DNA of 64,000 nt from Symsagittifera roscoffensis (GCF_963678635.1 NC_087069.1:12778530-12842529); one strand, 5' to 3'. Positions 1 to 10,229 are shown, counted from the stretch's first letter. Notes: a model not told the origin generated them from the sequence alone. Numbers and translations: made by a program.

Positions 1-594
1 CAATCACAGACAAAAGAAGAAATGTTCACAGTTTTAGAACACTATCATAAAATACTTCAGAACGAAAATCTGAAGGCTGCCCCCGATAAATCACACTTCT
101 TTTTAACACGAGTTAATTTTTTAGGACATAACATAGAAAGAAACACAATCACTCTATTAAAATCACGCATTGATGCTATTCAAAAACTTCAACCACCAAC
201 AAACAAAAAGAAAATCCAAGAATTCCTTGGAATGTTAAATTTCTTAAGCAAGTACGTTTACAAAATGCAATTATATTTAAGACCGTTCTATAATATCCTC
301 AGACAACAAAATAATTTTGAATGGACCACTGAACATCAAACACGATTTGAAGAAATTAAAAAACTTTTAACTGAACAAATTTCAAACACAATCCCAGATC
401 CAAATCAACCATTCTACCCAATGTGCGATGCTTCAAATTTTGGCATCGGCGCAGCATTACTACAATCACACAGTGGTACGAATAAAATGAACATATATAT
501 CAGCAAATTCCCGATTATTCCCTCAAGCAGAGCTACGACTCTCAACTCTAATGAGAGAATGTACAGCTATAATTTATACATTTACAGAATATGA
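1..594 (+). CDS. pol: Pol fragment: reverse transcriptase end and start of RNase H
   Basis: Open from the first base with no start codon, so it is cut by the window edge. The reading passes a QTKEE segment, an APDKSHFF segment and FLGHNI, which fit the end of the RT palm and thumb after the YxDD site (that site is outside). The connection EFLGMLNFLSKY follows at 220-255, and the first RNase H acidic residue lies in CDASNFGIGAALLQ at about 424-465. RNase H degrades the RNA strand of the RNA-DNA hybrid during reverse transcription. The frame stays open to 594, but the family-like reading moves to the +2 frame near 490-505, so the last 30 codons here are probably off-frame. The continuation starts in the next entry. 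Confidence 0.85.
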   Translation, partial: QSQTKEEMFTVLEHYHKILQNENLKAAPDKSHFFLTRVNFLGHNIERNTITLLKSRIDAIQKLQPPTNKKKIQEFLGMLNFLSKYVYKMQLYLRPFYNILRQQNNFEWTTEHQTRFEEIKKLLTEQISNTIPDPNQPFYPMCDASNFGIGAALLQSHSGTNKMNIYISKFPIIPSSRATTLNSNERMYSYNLYIYRI

Positions 595-1444
595 ATTTCT
601 AATACTTGGATCAAAACATCCAACAGTTCTATTCACAGATCATAAACCAATCATTTTTCTCTTTACACAAAAGTCAAATCCAAATCATCGAGTTTATAGA
701 TTTCAATTAATATTAATGAAATTTCCAAGCTTACATATAGTTTGGACAGCAGGAAAGAATCTTGCATTACCAGATACATTAAGTCGAAATACACCACCTG
801 AATTACTAACACGAAAAACTACAGTTGAAATACCTAAAAATATAAAATTTTACCTTGCAAAAGACGAAACATTACCCCGACTAGAATGCAAATATGCAGT
901 AAAAACTGACATTGAACAATCACAAATAAATAATCTCCAACACTTCCCACTTTACTTAGATTGCCAAAATAATCACTACGAAGTTGATCTACTTGGAACA
1001 TCAACTTTCAAACCAATTCCATACTCACAATGGATAAAAAATAACACCCAACAAAAACGAATAAAACACCATTTGCATAAAAAAGACCTTTTTCCGTTAA
1101 TTGAAAAAGAAAATTTAACTGATAAAATAAATTTATCAGGACCACAAACAAAAGATTCAAAAAACACAAAAAATCAAGTTTTTGACCTCCATGACCCACT
1201 TGACACAATTCCTTTATCTAAATTAGAAATTGAAAACATTTTTCTCCCTCCAACAGATAAAATTACAATTAATAGCTTGAAACAATATCAAAATCTTGAC
1301 CCAGTAATTAGACAACTAAAATCATGGCACAAATACAAAACTAAGCCCGTAAAGGCAGATACCACAAATTTAGGAAAAAAACACTCCTCAGATATTTTCG
1401 AAAATTTAATAATACAACAATTAATGAAAACACAGACCTTCTAG
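500..1444 (+). CDS. pol: Pol fragment: RNase H remainder and linker to integrase
   Basis: Frame 2 continues Pol after a frame change near 490-505. It contains RECTAIIY (second RNase H acidic residue), LFTDHKPI (third) and LPDTLSRN (fourth), so with the Asp of the previous entry the full D-E-D-D set is present. After about 800 comes a less conserved, Lys/Asn-rich linker of roughly 190 residues typical of the RNase H to integrase spacer. The frame closes at 1442-1444, but the reading that joins integrase switches to frame 1 earlier, at a run of seven A around 1374-1381. The last 20 codons of this frame are therefore probably not original. I do not recognise a separate domain in the linker. Confidence 0.82.
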   Translation, partial: SANSRLFPQAELRLSTLMRECTAIIYTFTEYEFLILGSKHPTVLFTDHKPIIFLFTQKSNPNHRVYRFQLILMKFPSLHIVWTAGKNLALPDTLSRNTPPELLTRKTTVEIPKNIKFYLAKDETLPRLECKYAVKTDIEQSQINNLQHFPLYLDCQNNHYEVDLLGTSTFKPIPYSQWIKNNTQQKRIKHHLHKKDLFPLIEKENLTDKINLSGPQTKDSKNTKNQVFDLHDPLDTIPLSKLEIENIFLPPTDKITINSLKQYQNLDPVIRQLKSWHKYKTKPVKADTTNLGKKHSSDIFENLIIQQLMKTQTF

Positions 1445-2823
1445 AATATCATTTAAACGATTCTACAGTTCCCTGTCTCCCTTTAAGTTTGATTCTAATA
1501 GCTTTTAACATTTCTCATACACAAAACATTAAAGGACAATCTGGATCAGAGAAAACATATTCAAATTTTACACAAAATTTTTATTTCCCGAATGCACCAA
1601 TTTGGATAAAAGTACTATGCAATGATTGTATAGTATGTCAGCTAAATAAACCTTATCCAAATCAAAATCAAAAAGCACAAAAACAAGATTTTAAAGGACA
1701 AAGTTTATATTTTAACCACCGTATATCATTCGATACAAAAGGACCAATTGCACCATCCTCTGAAGGAAACTCCTACATTATGGTAATTGTTGACGCATTT
1801 ACACATTATGTAGCACTCAACCCAGTACCACATTGTAACGCTTATTATGCTTACACAACACTTTACGAACACTGGATAGCCAAATTCGGATTACCCGAAA
1901 TCTTAGTTACAGACAACGGTACAGAATTCATAAATAATGAAATTATCACACTATGTCATTTATACAACATTAAACCCAAACGGCGTACATCTCATGCACC
2001 TTGGACAAACGGTTTAGTCGAAGGTATGAACCGTTCACTACAAGAATATCTTAGATGTATCATAAATGGAAATGATACAAGATACACAGAATGGTCAGCA
2101 GATGTAAAATTATTTCCCTTAGCATATAATTCACAAATTACGACAACTCTAGGAATGTCGCCATACGAAATGGTTTTTAATCAAAAGCCACGTAAACCAA
2201 TTATGCTTACAGCAAATTCTCATAAAAATACACAAGGTCATTGCCAACCAAATAAAGACTCAATTTGTTATAACCTACCTTTACACACACATGATGAAGA
2301 TCATTTTCATCATCCACAAGTCCTTAAATTAGCCTCCGGTACACACACCGAATGGATTTTAAATAGAGATAAAAAACACATTGAAATTTACCAAAAAGTA
2401 ACAAAAAAATTGTTACAAAGACAAAACATTAACGAACAAATAAATTCACGCTTTAGACCAGCCTCAGGTTTAAAAATTGGAACATTTGTCTTAATACTTA
2501 ATTTTAATACACAAAAAGTAATTTTTAAAAAATTACAACCCCTTCGCAAAGGACCAGACCAAATAATCGCCAAACCCACTGACGTAACATATAAAATCAC
2601 CGATTCAGACCAAAAAGAAATTGTTCAACATCGAAACAATCTATTACCATACTACTCAAAAGAATACGCACTACGCGAACTGACTCAATTATATTCTTTC
2701 ACAGGTTTAAAAATTATTCAAAATCACCCACATATGGAAAATGAAATAAATGAACAAAACGACATTCACCTTGAAAAACAAAATAAAAAACCAACTACAA
2801 CCAAAAACAATACAAAAATCTAG
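1375..2823 (+). CDS. pol: Pol fragment: integrase
   Basis: Frame 1 is open from the A-run at about 1375 to a TAG at 2821-2823. The zinc-binding region shows one His (NISH) and CIVCQLNK, but where the second His of HHCC is expected the sequence has Gln (KGQSG), a single-base change that should weaken zinc binding. The catalytic core carries Asp in FDTKGP, Asp in VTDNGTEF and Glu in NGLVEGMN, spaced as D,D-35-E. A GPY/F-like module follows (KGPDQIIAKP, with Asp at the usual Tyr/Phe). Integrase inserts the cDNA into host chromosomes. The start is set by family reading, not by a Met, since this is an internal polyprotein domain. Confidence 0.88.
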   Translation, partial: KKTLLRYFRKFNNTTINENTDLLEYHLNDSTVPCLPLSLILIAFNISHTQNIKGQSGSEKTYSNFTQNFYFPNAPIWIKVLCNDCIVCQLNKPYPNQNQKAQKQDFKGQSLYFNHRISFDTKGPIAPSSEGNSYIMVIVDAFTHYVALNPVPHCNAYYAYTTLYEHWIAKFGLPEILVTDNGTEFINNEIITLCHLYNIKPKRRTSHAPWTNGLVEGMNRSLQEYLRCIINGNDTRYTEWSADVKLFPLAYNSQITTTLGMSPYEMVFNQKPRKPIMLTANSHKNTQGHCQPNKDSICYNLPLHTHDEDHFHHPQVLKLASGTHTEWILNRDKKHIEIYQKVTKKLLQRQNINEQINSRFRPASGLKIGTFVLILNFNTQKVIFKKLQPLRKGPDQIIAKPTDVTYKITDSDQKEIVQHRNNLLPYYSKEYALRELTQLYSFTGLKIIQNHPHMENEINEQNDIHLEKQNKKPTTTKNNTKI

Positions 2824-3011
2824 ATCAAAAAACACCTCAAAAAGAAAGGAAAAATAGAAAAATGATAGAAAAAATTATACCCCAAGAACAAGTCGAAAAA
2901 TCAGAACATAGAGAGTCATCACGACTTAGAAATCAACCTAATAAAGACTACAAAACATTCATCCCACAATCTAAAATATTAAAGAAAGTTGAATTTCAAA
3001 AACAGCTTTAA
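2787..3011 (+). CDS. pol: Pol C-terminal tail in a third frame
   Basis: Frame 0 is open from 2787 to a TAA at 3009-3011. It encodes a basic tail with SSRLRNQPNKDYKTF, the Arg/Asn-rich ending that follows the integrase GPY/F module in many Ty3/gypsy Pol proteins. The preceding integrase frame ends in Lys/Asn/Thr codons with TAG at 2821, so a third frame change lies between 2787 and 2820 in an A-rich stretch. That this tail belongs to Pol is inferred from its motif and position. It could alternatively be read by programmed frameshifting, but two other frame changes in the same pol make simple damage more likely. Confidence 0.65.
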   Translation, partial: KTNYNQKQYKNLDQKTPQKERKNRKMIEKIIPQEQVEKSEHRESSRLRNQPNKDYKTFIPQSKILKKVEFQKQL

Positions 3012-3831
3012 TTTTAAAATTAATACTATTTGCACCTCTGAAACATTTTGAACTTTCATTTTTCAAAATAACATGCTGCAAATACGCAGCGATTCTAGTT
3101 CAAAATTAGCCAATAGGATTCATTCAATCCGTCACCTTATATAACTCTAACACAAACCAATTAGACGAACGATATTAAACTCCAGGCATATCTATAACTA
3201 TAACTTTGCGACCTCCAGGTCAAAAATAAGCAAACCATTCAAACTTGACAACTAAAATAAATATCACCATAATATCATAACCCACCCTTATCTAATAACC
3301 CAAAGATCAACAATATTTCCCCAACTCAGACCTCAAATACCCCCCAAACAAATATGTTAAACTAGCCTAAAGTAAAAGAACGACCATTTTAATTAGCGTA
3401 AAGTATCAAAAACTCGAAAATACCCCAGATCACTTGACAAATAAAAATAAAGAAAAAGAAGACCTCCCGATCACCATAAAATTCGCCCCCAACAATTTTT
3501 CACAAAACTCAACCCACTTGTCAAAAAACCAATAAATAATTCGACCACACTTGAAAATTGCCTCAAACAACAAAAAATATTCGATCGAGAAGCCATTTCT
3601 TAAATGCTCTTCTCTCGACCAGTCAACATAATTCTTAACATTCTCATAAACTTTTTAGCAATACTTAAACTTTTATTCATATTTCTCTTTGATACTTTTG
3701 AAGCTTTTATAATAATTTTAATCATTTTTTGCAATATTTTTTAAATTTTCTACTCCCTATTTGAAATATATCTCCAACTTTCCCAAGTCATTGATCATAT
3801 TCACAGGTACGAAAACCCAAAATTTATTTAA
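3012..3831 (+). other. Non-coding spacer between pol and the accessory genes
   Basis: All frames are broken by stops. A TATATAA lies at 3138-3144, and the segment keeps the A/C-rich, G-poor composition of the element, so it is internal to it and not a host insertion. It might hold an internal promoter or splice sites for the downstream genes. A CAG followed by GTACG at about 3803-3810 resembles a splice donor. No long repeat of this segment is visible near 8.5-10.6 kb, so I do not call it an LTR. Confidence 0.45.
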
Positions 3832-4020
3832 ATGATACGAACCATTTTTAGTAGAACAGATATTTTTTTACTATTTGTAATTTTTATAACTTTTTTATTA
3901 TCCCTAATATTGACAATATGCAAATGTATAAAGAAGGCAATCATAACATTCGCCTTAGCAACAATCCTTTTAATTCTTTTTCTTGAAGAATACTACAATA
4001 AACATAAATTTTTTTACTAA
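3832..4020 (+). CDS. Small two-segment membrane protein, unknown
   Basis: 62 codons from ATG at 3832 to TAA at 4018-4020. Residues about 10-30 (FLLFVIFITFLLSLILTI) form one hydrophobic helix. A short Cys/Lys turn (CKCIKKA) follows, and residues about 37-52 form a second helix, then an acidic and basic tail. The next ORF (A) continues in the same frame right after this stop, so this may instead be a signal-anchor part of A cut off by a new stop. It sits in the retroelement between pol and env and could be a viroporin-like accessory protein, but that is inference from topology only. AT-rich sequence can produce hydrophobic ORFs by chance. Confidence 0.45.
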   Translation: MIRTIFSRTDIFLLFVIFITFLLSLILTICKCIKKAIITFALATILLILFLEEYYNKHKFFY

Positions 4021-5163
4021 AAGAAATCAATCAAAAAAACCTCAAAAATTGCTAACCAACAATCACACAGCCAGTCTTCACCGACATCATCCCAAGAAAA
4101 CCCGACAATACCTACAACTACCCAAAACCCCCAAACATCTACACGAATTTCTTTCCAAGATAACCCATACACTTTTGAAGAACGACACGCTCGCATATCT
4201 GAACCATTAGAACCAGTTCAGCGACAGGCACCTCTAAGTGAACCAACATATAACTTGTACCCAACACTACCACAAGAATTAAGTAGAATAAGAAATATTA
4301 GTCAAAACCAAAACACAGTTGAAATAAATAGACAAATTATACATCCACGACGAAATAGAAATTTTCAAACCCCTCGAGTTCATTTTGATATACCCCAATC
4401 CCCATCACCAACTACTCCGGAAAACCCAATTAGCATATTACCGGAAACCCCTACACTTCTTTCACAACGTAGCACCTCAAGTCTACCCTCAGATTACTTA
4501 GGTTCAACACCAACATCTGAACAAATACGTGAAAATCCCTTTAACCCCCCAAACCAAACATCACGACTACCATATTGGACAACACAATCATTCACACAAG
4601 GTGAACCAATATTAATAAATGATCCAATAGATATTTCTACGGATACAATAACATCATCATCACTACCAGAAACATTATCACTACCGTCAACACCATCAAA
4701 AAGCCAGATTTCACCGACGCTTTTCCCTTTAAATTTTCCAAATAACCTCGACGCTAGATATCGAGAATAATCATCAACAAATATCCCTTTAAGATTAGAC
4801 TGGAACACATTCACAGTACCCCCACCATTATTTGGACAACACCCGGAAAGTAACCGACTCCAAAACTGGGCACTCCATAGATTACAGTATAGACAAGACA
4901 TTCACGAAGACATTCGTGACCATAACATCCAAATACTCCAACAAAATAGTCTACAATTAAAATTTGAAATCACGGTTAAACTAAACAACATTGCTCAACA
5001 TCCTTACCCATTAAACCCACCAAATATAACAGCTCAATCGCTACCACCACCATTTATAACAACTGAAGTAATATATAAATACGATAGATATACCAAAAAG
5101 ACAATTGGTTACATAACATTTTATAACCCGTACTCAGGATTATCATATACATGTTTATTCTAA
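4021..5163 (+). pseudogene. Accessory ORF A: Pro/Ser/Thr/Gln-rich protein with a folded C-terminal part
   Basis: Frame 1 reads from 4021 to TAA at 5161-5163 (380 codons) with one internal stop, TAA at 4768-4770. Continuity across that stop, with the same composition on both sides, says it is one gene with a point stop. The first two thirds are low complexity (many Pro, Ser, Thr, Asn, Gln; segments such as TTPENPISILPETP). From about 4790 the protein looks folded: LDWNTFTVPPPLFGQHPESN, then Gln/Ile/His-rich helical sequence and a Tyr/Phe-rich end (YNPYSGLSYTCLF). There is no CCHC zinc knuckle, so it is not obviously Gag. No in-frame ATG is seen near 4021; it may start at 3832 or by splicing. 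Env begins inside its last codons. Confidence 0.55.
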
Positions 5164-6685
5164 AAATATTGATATTTCTCCAACTCCTTTTTCTAATAAT
5201 CTCCGTTTAGAACATAAATCCTTCTCCCCGCACAGGACCCCAAGACTTATTAGCAACACATTACGATTGTGAAGAAAATGAACAAATATGCAATAAATCA
5301 AGTATCACAATGCGAAACGGAACCACAAGCTATAGAAACTACAAATGTAATAGCGACACTATATTCAAAAGATATGAAGTTAGACTACACGATTAGTCAA
5401 TTTTTTCAAGAGATGTCACTCTCCGAATTAGAAACACTTCACCAACTATGCGAATTAGAAAGGACACAAATTCTACAATCACTTGCACTAGCAGTATTAA
5501 AAATACCCTACGCAGGATATTTACTATCAGGAAATAGATCAAATTTTTTAGACTACGAAGGAAACATCTTATGGTTTTATACTTGTACCAAAAAAGTATC
5601 ACCACTATATGTTTTTGAAGATAAAATATGCTATAAGAGAATCACTATCTTTTATAAAAATAAAGTACATTTTGTTGACACACTTTCAAGACGAGCATAT
5701 TGTTGGGATACCGCAGTCCCATGTGAATCAGAGAATAGCCACAATGTAGTACAATTGAACCCTGATGAAGATAAATATTATCTTCTTACCCCATACCCCA
5801 CATTAATGCAATCACTCAAAAAATTTTCACCCGAAAGCGTCAGAGCTATTGCTCGTTACCCAAATATTGATCTACAATCAATTGGAATAAATTCAAAGTC
5901 CGATATCCAACACCACATGAGAACACAACAATTCCAGGAATTATTAACACAAATGGACACTATACAAAGACAATCAATTGACCAAAACTTACGCAAACTT
6001 GCCGAAACCGCAGGATTTGCAGATGACTATACACAAGATTATAGCGGATATTTTAGAGACATTAAAGACTATATATATCTAAACGGTGAAAAATACAGAC
6101 CACAAGATATTTCACCCATAAATATTTTTAGCTTTTTTACACTAAAAAATGAAATTCTCAATTTTCTAGGATGGCCCTATTATATCTTAGAAAAATTAAC
6201 TATCTTATACGCAATGTTTAGCTTTATAGGATTTCTTTTTTCACTTTTAAAAGGAATCTACAACACATGCGCTATACACACACAAGTAAATAGACAAGCA
6301 AGTGTAGCACGCATACTATTTGCTGGATTTTTCGGAATTTTTTCATCATCAATTAACAAAATTCTTCTAGACGCACAAATCAAAGAATATAATACAAAAA
6401 TAGCAACAACACAGAACACGTACAACGAAGAACATAATAACATAGAAGTAACGCCTACAGCACCACAGTTGCCACCCTTACCACATAGCCATCCATTATC
6501 CTTAGTCCCACAAAATTTCCGAAATAACACATAACCCAAATTTTAGACCAAAAATATCGCAAAGTCCCATACAACATATAATGACACATCATTCACAAGA
6601 TGATAATACATATGATCAAATTGTAGAACAAACCCATACCATCGCTTTTCAGTCTCAAAATAATAATTTTTTTAGCCCACGATGA
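5151..6685 (+). pseudogene. env: Env-like membrane glycoprotein of the retroelement, broken
   Basis: ATG at 5151 (frame 0) opens a hydrophobic signal-peptide-like start (MFILKILIFLQLLFLIISV), then a TAG at 5208-5210. The same frame continues with Cys residues and two N-glycosylation sequons (NKS, NGT) until about 5390. The reading then moves to frame 1 (open 5269-6534): Cys-containing ectodomain with CELERTQ, LWFYTC, KICYKR and YCWDTAVPC, a helical Gln-rich stretch near 5900-6010, a membrane segment at about 6193-6255 (ILYAMFSFIGFLFSLL) and a second hydrophobic stretch at 6304-6369. The acidic/Pro tail appears to move to frame 2 near 6490-6530 and end at TGA 6683-6685. Signal, ectodomain and anchor fit a retroviral Env that would mediate cell entry. 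The fusion-protein class is not clear to me. A CCCCGCACAG at 5226-5235 resembles a 3' splice site. Confidence 0.65.
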
Positions 6686-8483
6686 GCCGACAACTTGGAT
6701 CCCTACACCGCTCAAATTCCCATCCAACCAACCTCAATCCCAATAATCCCACTTTTTGCTTTCCCGCCACCCAATTTTCCAACTAGTAATATAACATCAA
6801 GCAGAATTCGGATATTAATTCAGATATTTCAGTTTTATACTCCATTTCACAACTCAATAACCCTAATATAGAAACCCCTGACGAATTTGCAGACTCCAAA
6901 CCATCTCCATCCAATAATTTTCAAACCAACTCCTCAGTTTTTTCAAAGCCCCCTTTTCAACCAATCCCACCAAATAATCCACTCCCGCCCGTTTCTACTC
7001 CCTCTTATGCTTCACATGTAACCCCAACCTATTCTCTATTTCATTCCGACCGATCATCTAATTCTCCCGATACTCCCCAAATCTCCCAAGAACTTGATAA
7101 TTTTATCACCCTACAACAACAGCTAATACACCCTAACACCCTCACAATCAATCAAATTTCATCCTTAATAGAATCCTCAAACCCACCTACTCCTAAACCC
7201 TCCTCAGCCTATACTGCATCATTAACACAATCATCAACATCCACCGAATCATCAAATATCATTAACCGAGCTTATCGCACTTTTAAAAGAAAATTCCCAA
7301 ACCATCCATTCCCGACCCAACCAGGAACAGCCCGCAAATACATTAATCATCCACACCACACCAACACGAAAGATTTTCTAGCAATCACCTTACCTTCATT
7401 TCCACAATATACTTTAAACACACCTAAGGACACTAACGACACACGTAGTTTTGTAGATGAACATGTTTTAATGCCTACACTTCATTGGACAACATATTAT
7501 CACTTTACTAATCCCCTTTGCCTGCCACTATCTAATACTCATAGGGATATAGAGAAGAAAAAAGATATGCTATATAGACTCACCGCAACACTAACACCTA
7601 GACAATTTACTTATATAGGATCACTAAAAAATCACTAAAAACATTCACTGCAACCCGAGCTAACAAATTTACACTAGAATATTACGACCATAATATCATC
7701 CGATTTAATCAAGACCAATTTTTAGATGACGACCGCTTCGCTAACCCACAACTAACAGAAAAATTCTTCATCAAAACATCATATGTATTCACACTCAATA
7801 TTTTTGATAGAAAATATGATCCATTCATTTCTGAAGCACTAACTGATATGCAAGCTTACGAAAGTTTTAAAGAAAAATTTCAATTATTTTCACTAACCTT
7901 TCACTTTCTTGCACCACATGAACGCGATTTGCACTGTTCACATGACATTATGTTACGCACTGAACAAACTCACACATATACATACTATCGCTTCATACAA
8001 AATCATTTTGATCTACATACACCATCAAGACAAGCACACCATCGTTTTCAGTTTCTTAACTCGAAGTACACTTCACCATTTTTTCTAAATTTCACCTATT
8101 GCATCAAAGATACTAACCTCCACGGCATCCTCCGCAATTATGACCCAATAACACAAATGTATATATTTTGTCCCATCACGAAGACCTTTAATGCTGAAGA
8201 ATCCAGACCCTTCCTTATCCCACATGAATTTATCCAACCTATAGAAATCCCTATATTAGAATTTATTCACAATACTAAATACAATCAAAAAATATATAAT
8301 CTCATTCAAAACACACCTTATGAGTTTGCAGTAGGCACCGAAGAACTAAAAACTATTAAAGCACTTCAATTGCTTTGGCCACTGCTTCAGACTAAAAACA
8401 TCATTCGCATACTAGCAAATTTACTAACAAATTCAGACATGATACACGACATCTTCCCCCACGGTTTTTTCCCAGACGATTAA
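6682..8483 (+). pseudogene. Accessory ORF C: Pro/Ser-rich N-terminus and a long folded domain, unknown
   Basis: ATG at 6682 overlaps the Env stop as ATGA. Frame 1 then meets two adjacent stops, TAG TAA at 6784-6789, and stays open to TAA at 7636-7638. The break there is an 11-bp tandem duplication (TCACTAAAAA at 7621 and again at 7632), after which frame 0 continues to TAA at 8481-8483. The first 190 codons or so are Pro/Ser/Thr/Asn-rich. From about 7260 the protein is rich in Phe, Tyr, His and Ile with few repeats, about 400 residues, without signal peptide or clear membrane segment and with scattered Cys. I do not recognise a family. Its layout (disordered N-terminus, folded C-terminus) parallels ORF A. 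Size and retention of the frame argue that it is a real gene of the element. Confidence 0.6.
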
Positions 8484-8486
8484 CAG

Positions 8487-8557
8487 GTAAGTATAATTTC
8501 AAATATTCTTTACTAATAAATTTAAATCAATACTAACCATTCTTTACTCATGTTTAG
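8487..8557 (+). other. Short spliceosomal intron, 71 nt
   Basis: A CAG|GTAAGT donor lies three bases after the ORF C stop. A perfect TACTAAC branch site is at 8531-8537, and a pyrimidine-rich stretch ends in TTTAG at 8557, 20 nt from the branch site. All three signals are close to consensus. A second TACTAAC at 8823-8829 followed by T-rich sequence and CACAAG or CACAG (8860, 8881) offers an alternative acceptor. Splicing itself is inferred. Confidence 0.6.
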
Positions 8558-10201
8558 ATTTTTAGTCCTCATATCACGATCATCTGCAAAAAACAGAAAA
8601 GAAAAATGAAAAATAAAAACTTGTTAAAATTAATACCTTCATTAATATTTTCCACAAAAAAATCTGATAAAATTTATACCAAATGTAGTAAATTAATTTA
8701 TAAATTATTCCCCCATAAAGCAGTAAATTTAAATATGATGAAAATTTATAACTTTAAATTTCCCCCAAAACTAGCAGTAAAATTGAAATTCTATTTAATA
8801 AATTAATAAAATAAAAATGCAGTACTAACCTTTTGATATTTTTTTATTCACTCGCACAAGAATTCTATCCAAACTCGCACAGCTCGCCCACGAAGAAATG
8901 TTTAAAAAATGAATTTCAGTTTCAAGTTTTCACACTCAACAACTCTAACACACGATAACAAGTTTCAAACTTTCCTTTAACCCGGTTGGAAAGGAATTAT
9001 ATAATAAAACAAATTAACCAACGCAGCTTACTAAACACCACAAATCATAAAATAACAGCATGACTAAGAAAAGAAAACCAACGGTACCCAAACCGGATTA
9101 ACCCAGTTTAAATTTGGATAATTTATTCTTTTGAAGACTATTATAAAGTCTAAGAAAGAAATAATAAAACACAAAAAAAGTCGAAAGACAAACCCATAAC
9201 AAAAACAATTTGATGTTTGAAAAAAGGACACAACCAAAGGAACATAAGAAAGACCAACATAAAACCAACATAAAACGTTATCACAAAACAGGACCTCTCA
9301 AAGAAACCGCACGAAATCATACTCCCACTCCTGGCCTAACCCACCAGAGAGGACGTCCTGAGCATGCTCTATAGCCGGCCTAACCCACCGCGCTACATCC
9401 ACGCTTTGTGACCACACTTCTATTTTTAATAAGAGGTTCTCAAGGGTGAGTAACTCTTCAAAATAACCGATCTAAAACAAAATGCTTTTTTGAAAACAGC
9501 TAACTAAATTCATAATTAAAAAAACTGAACTAATAAAAATTTTATAAAATGTAAATCATACCTTGCAGTATATAGATCAGCACACAACAACAAAGACGAA
9601 CATCCAAAGACAAAATGACACCACTTTACTCGAACAAGAATGGCTAACCACAACCGATATGCCGTCCACAATCACAACTCAAAGGATTTAGAGTACGACT
9701 TGACTTCGCAGAAAAGGACTTCATTGAACTAGACCAATGACCACCTCGATGGTCAAGTATACGTACAGATCCGAGTTACAAGGCATCCCCTCCACGCACA
9801 ATCTCCACGCCATTCCCAGACGAGGTTGAACAAAAAACAAGTTCTCTACATAATACAGAAAAACCCGTCATAGCAAACCATTTTGAAATCAGATTGATTT
9901 CGTTGGGAAACACAGTAATTTTCACAAGAAGACACAACGATTGATGCCCCTAACTCCAGCGTCCTGGAACTTCTCTAACAAGAGGGACCGGACAAGAGTA
10001 CGATGTTCGTCAAATACCAACGTTCATCATCCATCCTTTGAATTGCAGAAAGATAATTCTAAAAAACTCTGTAAAACCCGGATGGGTGGAACCTGATCTA
10101 AACTATATTTTATGATTGGATAAATTAGATATTTTACCACTGTAAAGTATTTAAAATTAACCAATTATGATCCATCTAACTAACAACCCACTTATTTGTA
10201 A

Positions 10202-10229
10202 GTGCTGAAATTACTTGTAATTTCAGCAC
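10202..10229. repeat. Perfect hairpin, 13-bp arms, 2-base loop
   Basis: GTGCTGAAATTAC and its exact complement are separated by TT. It lies in the probable LTR region. Possible roles are an RNA structure, a terminator-like element or a protein site. The stem is visible directly; function is unknown. Confidence 0.85.

Noticed and set aside
3012-3831. Internal LTR dividing two nested elements
   Set aside because: No matching copy at 8.5-10.6 kb, no TG...CA ends or target duplication seen, and composition is continuous on both sides.
8606-8806. 66-codon Lys-rich ORF as a gene
   Set aside because: Low-complexity AT-rich sequence downstream of the intron acceptor; no features beyond an open frame.
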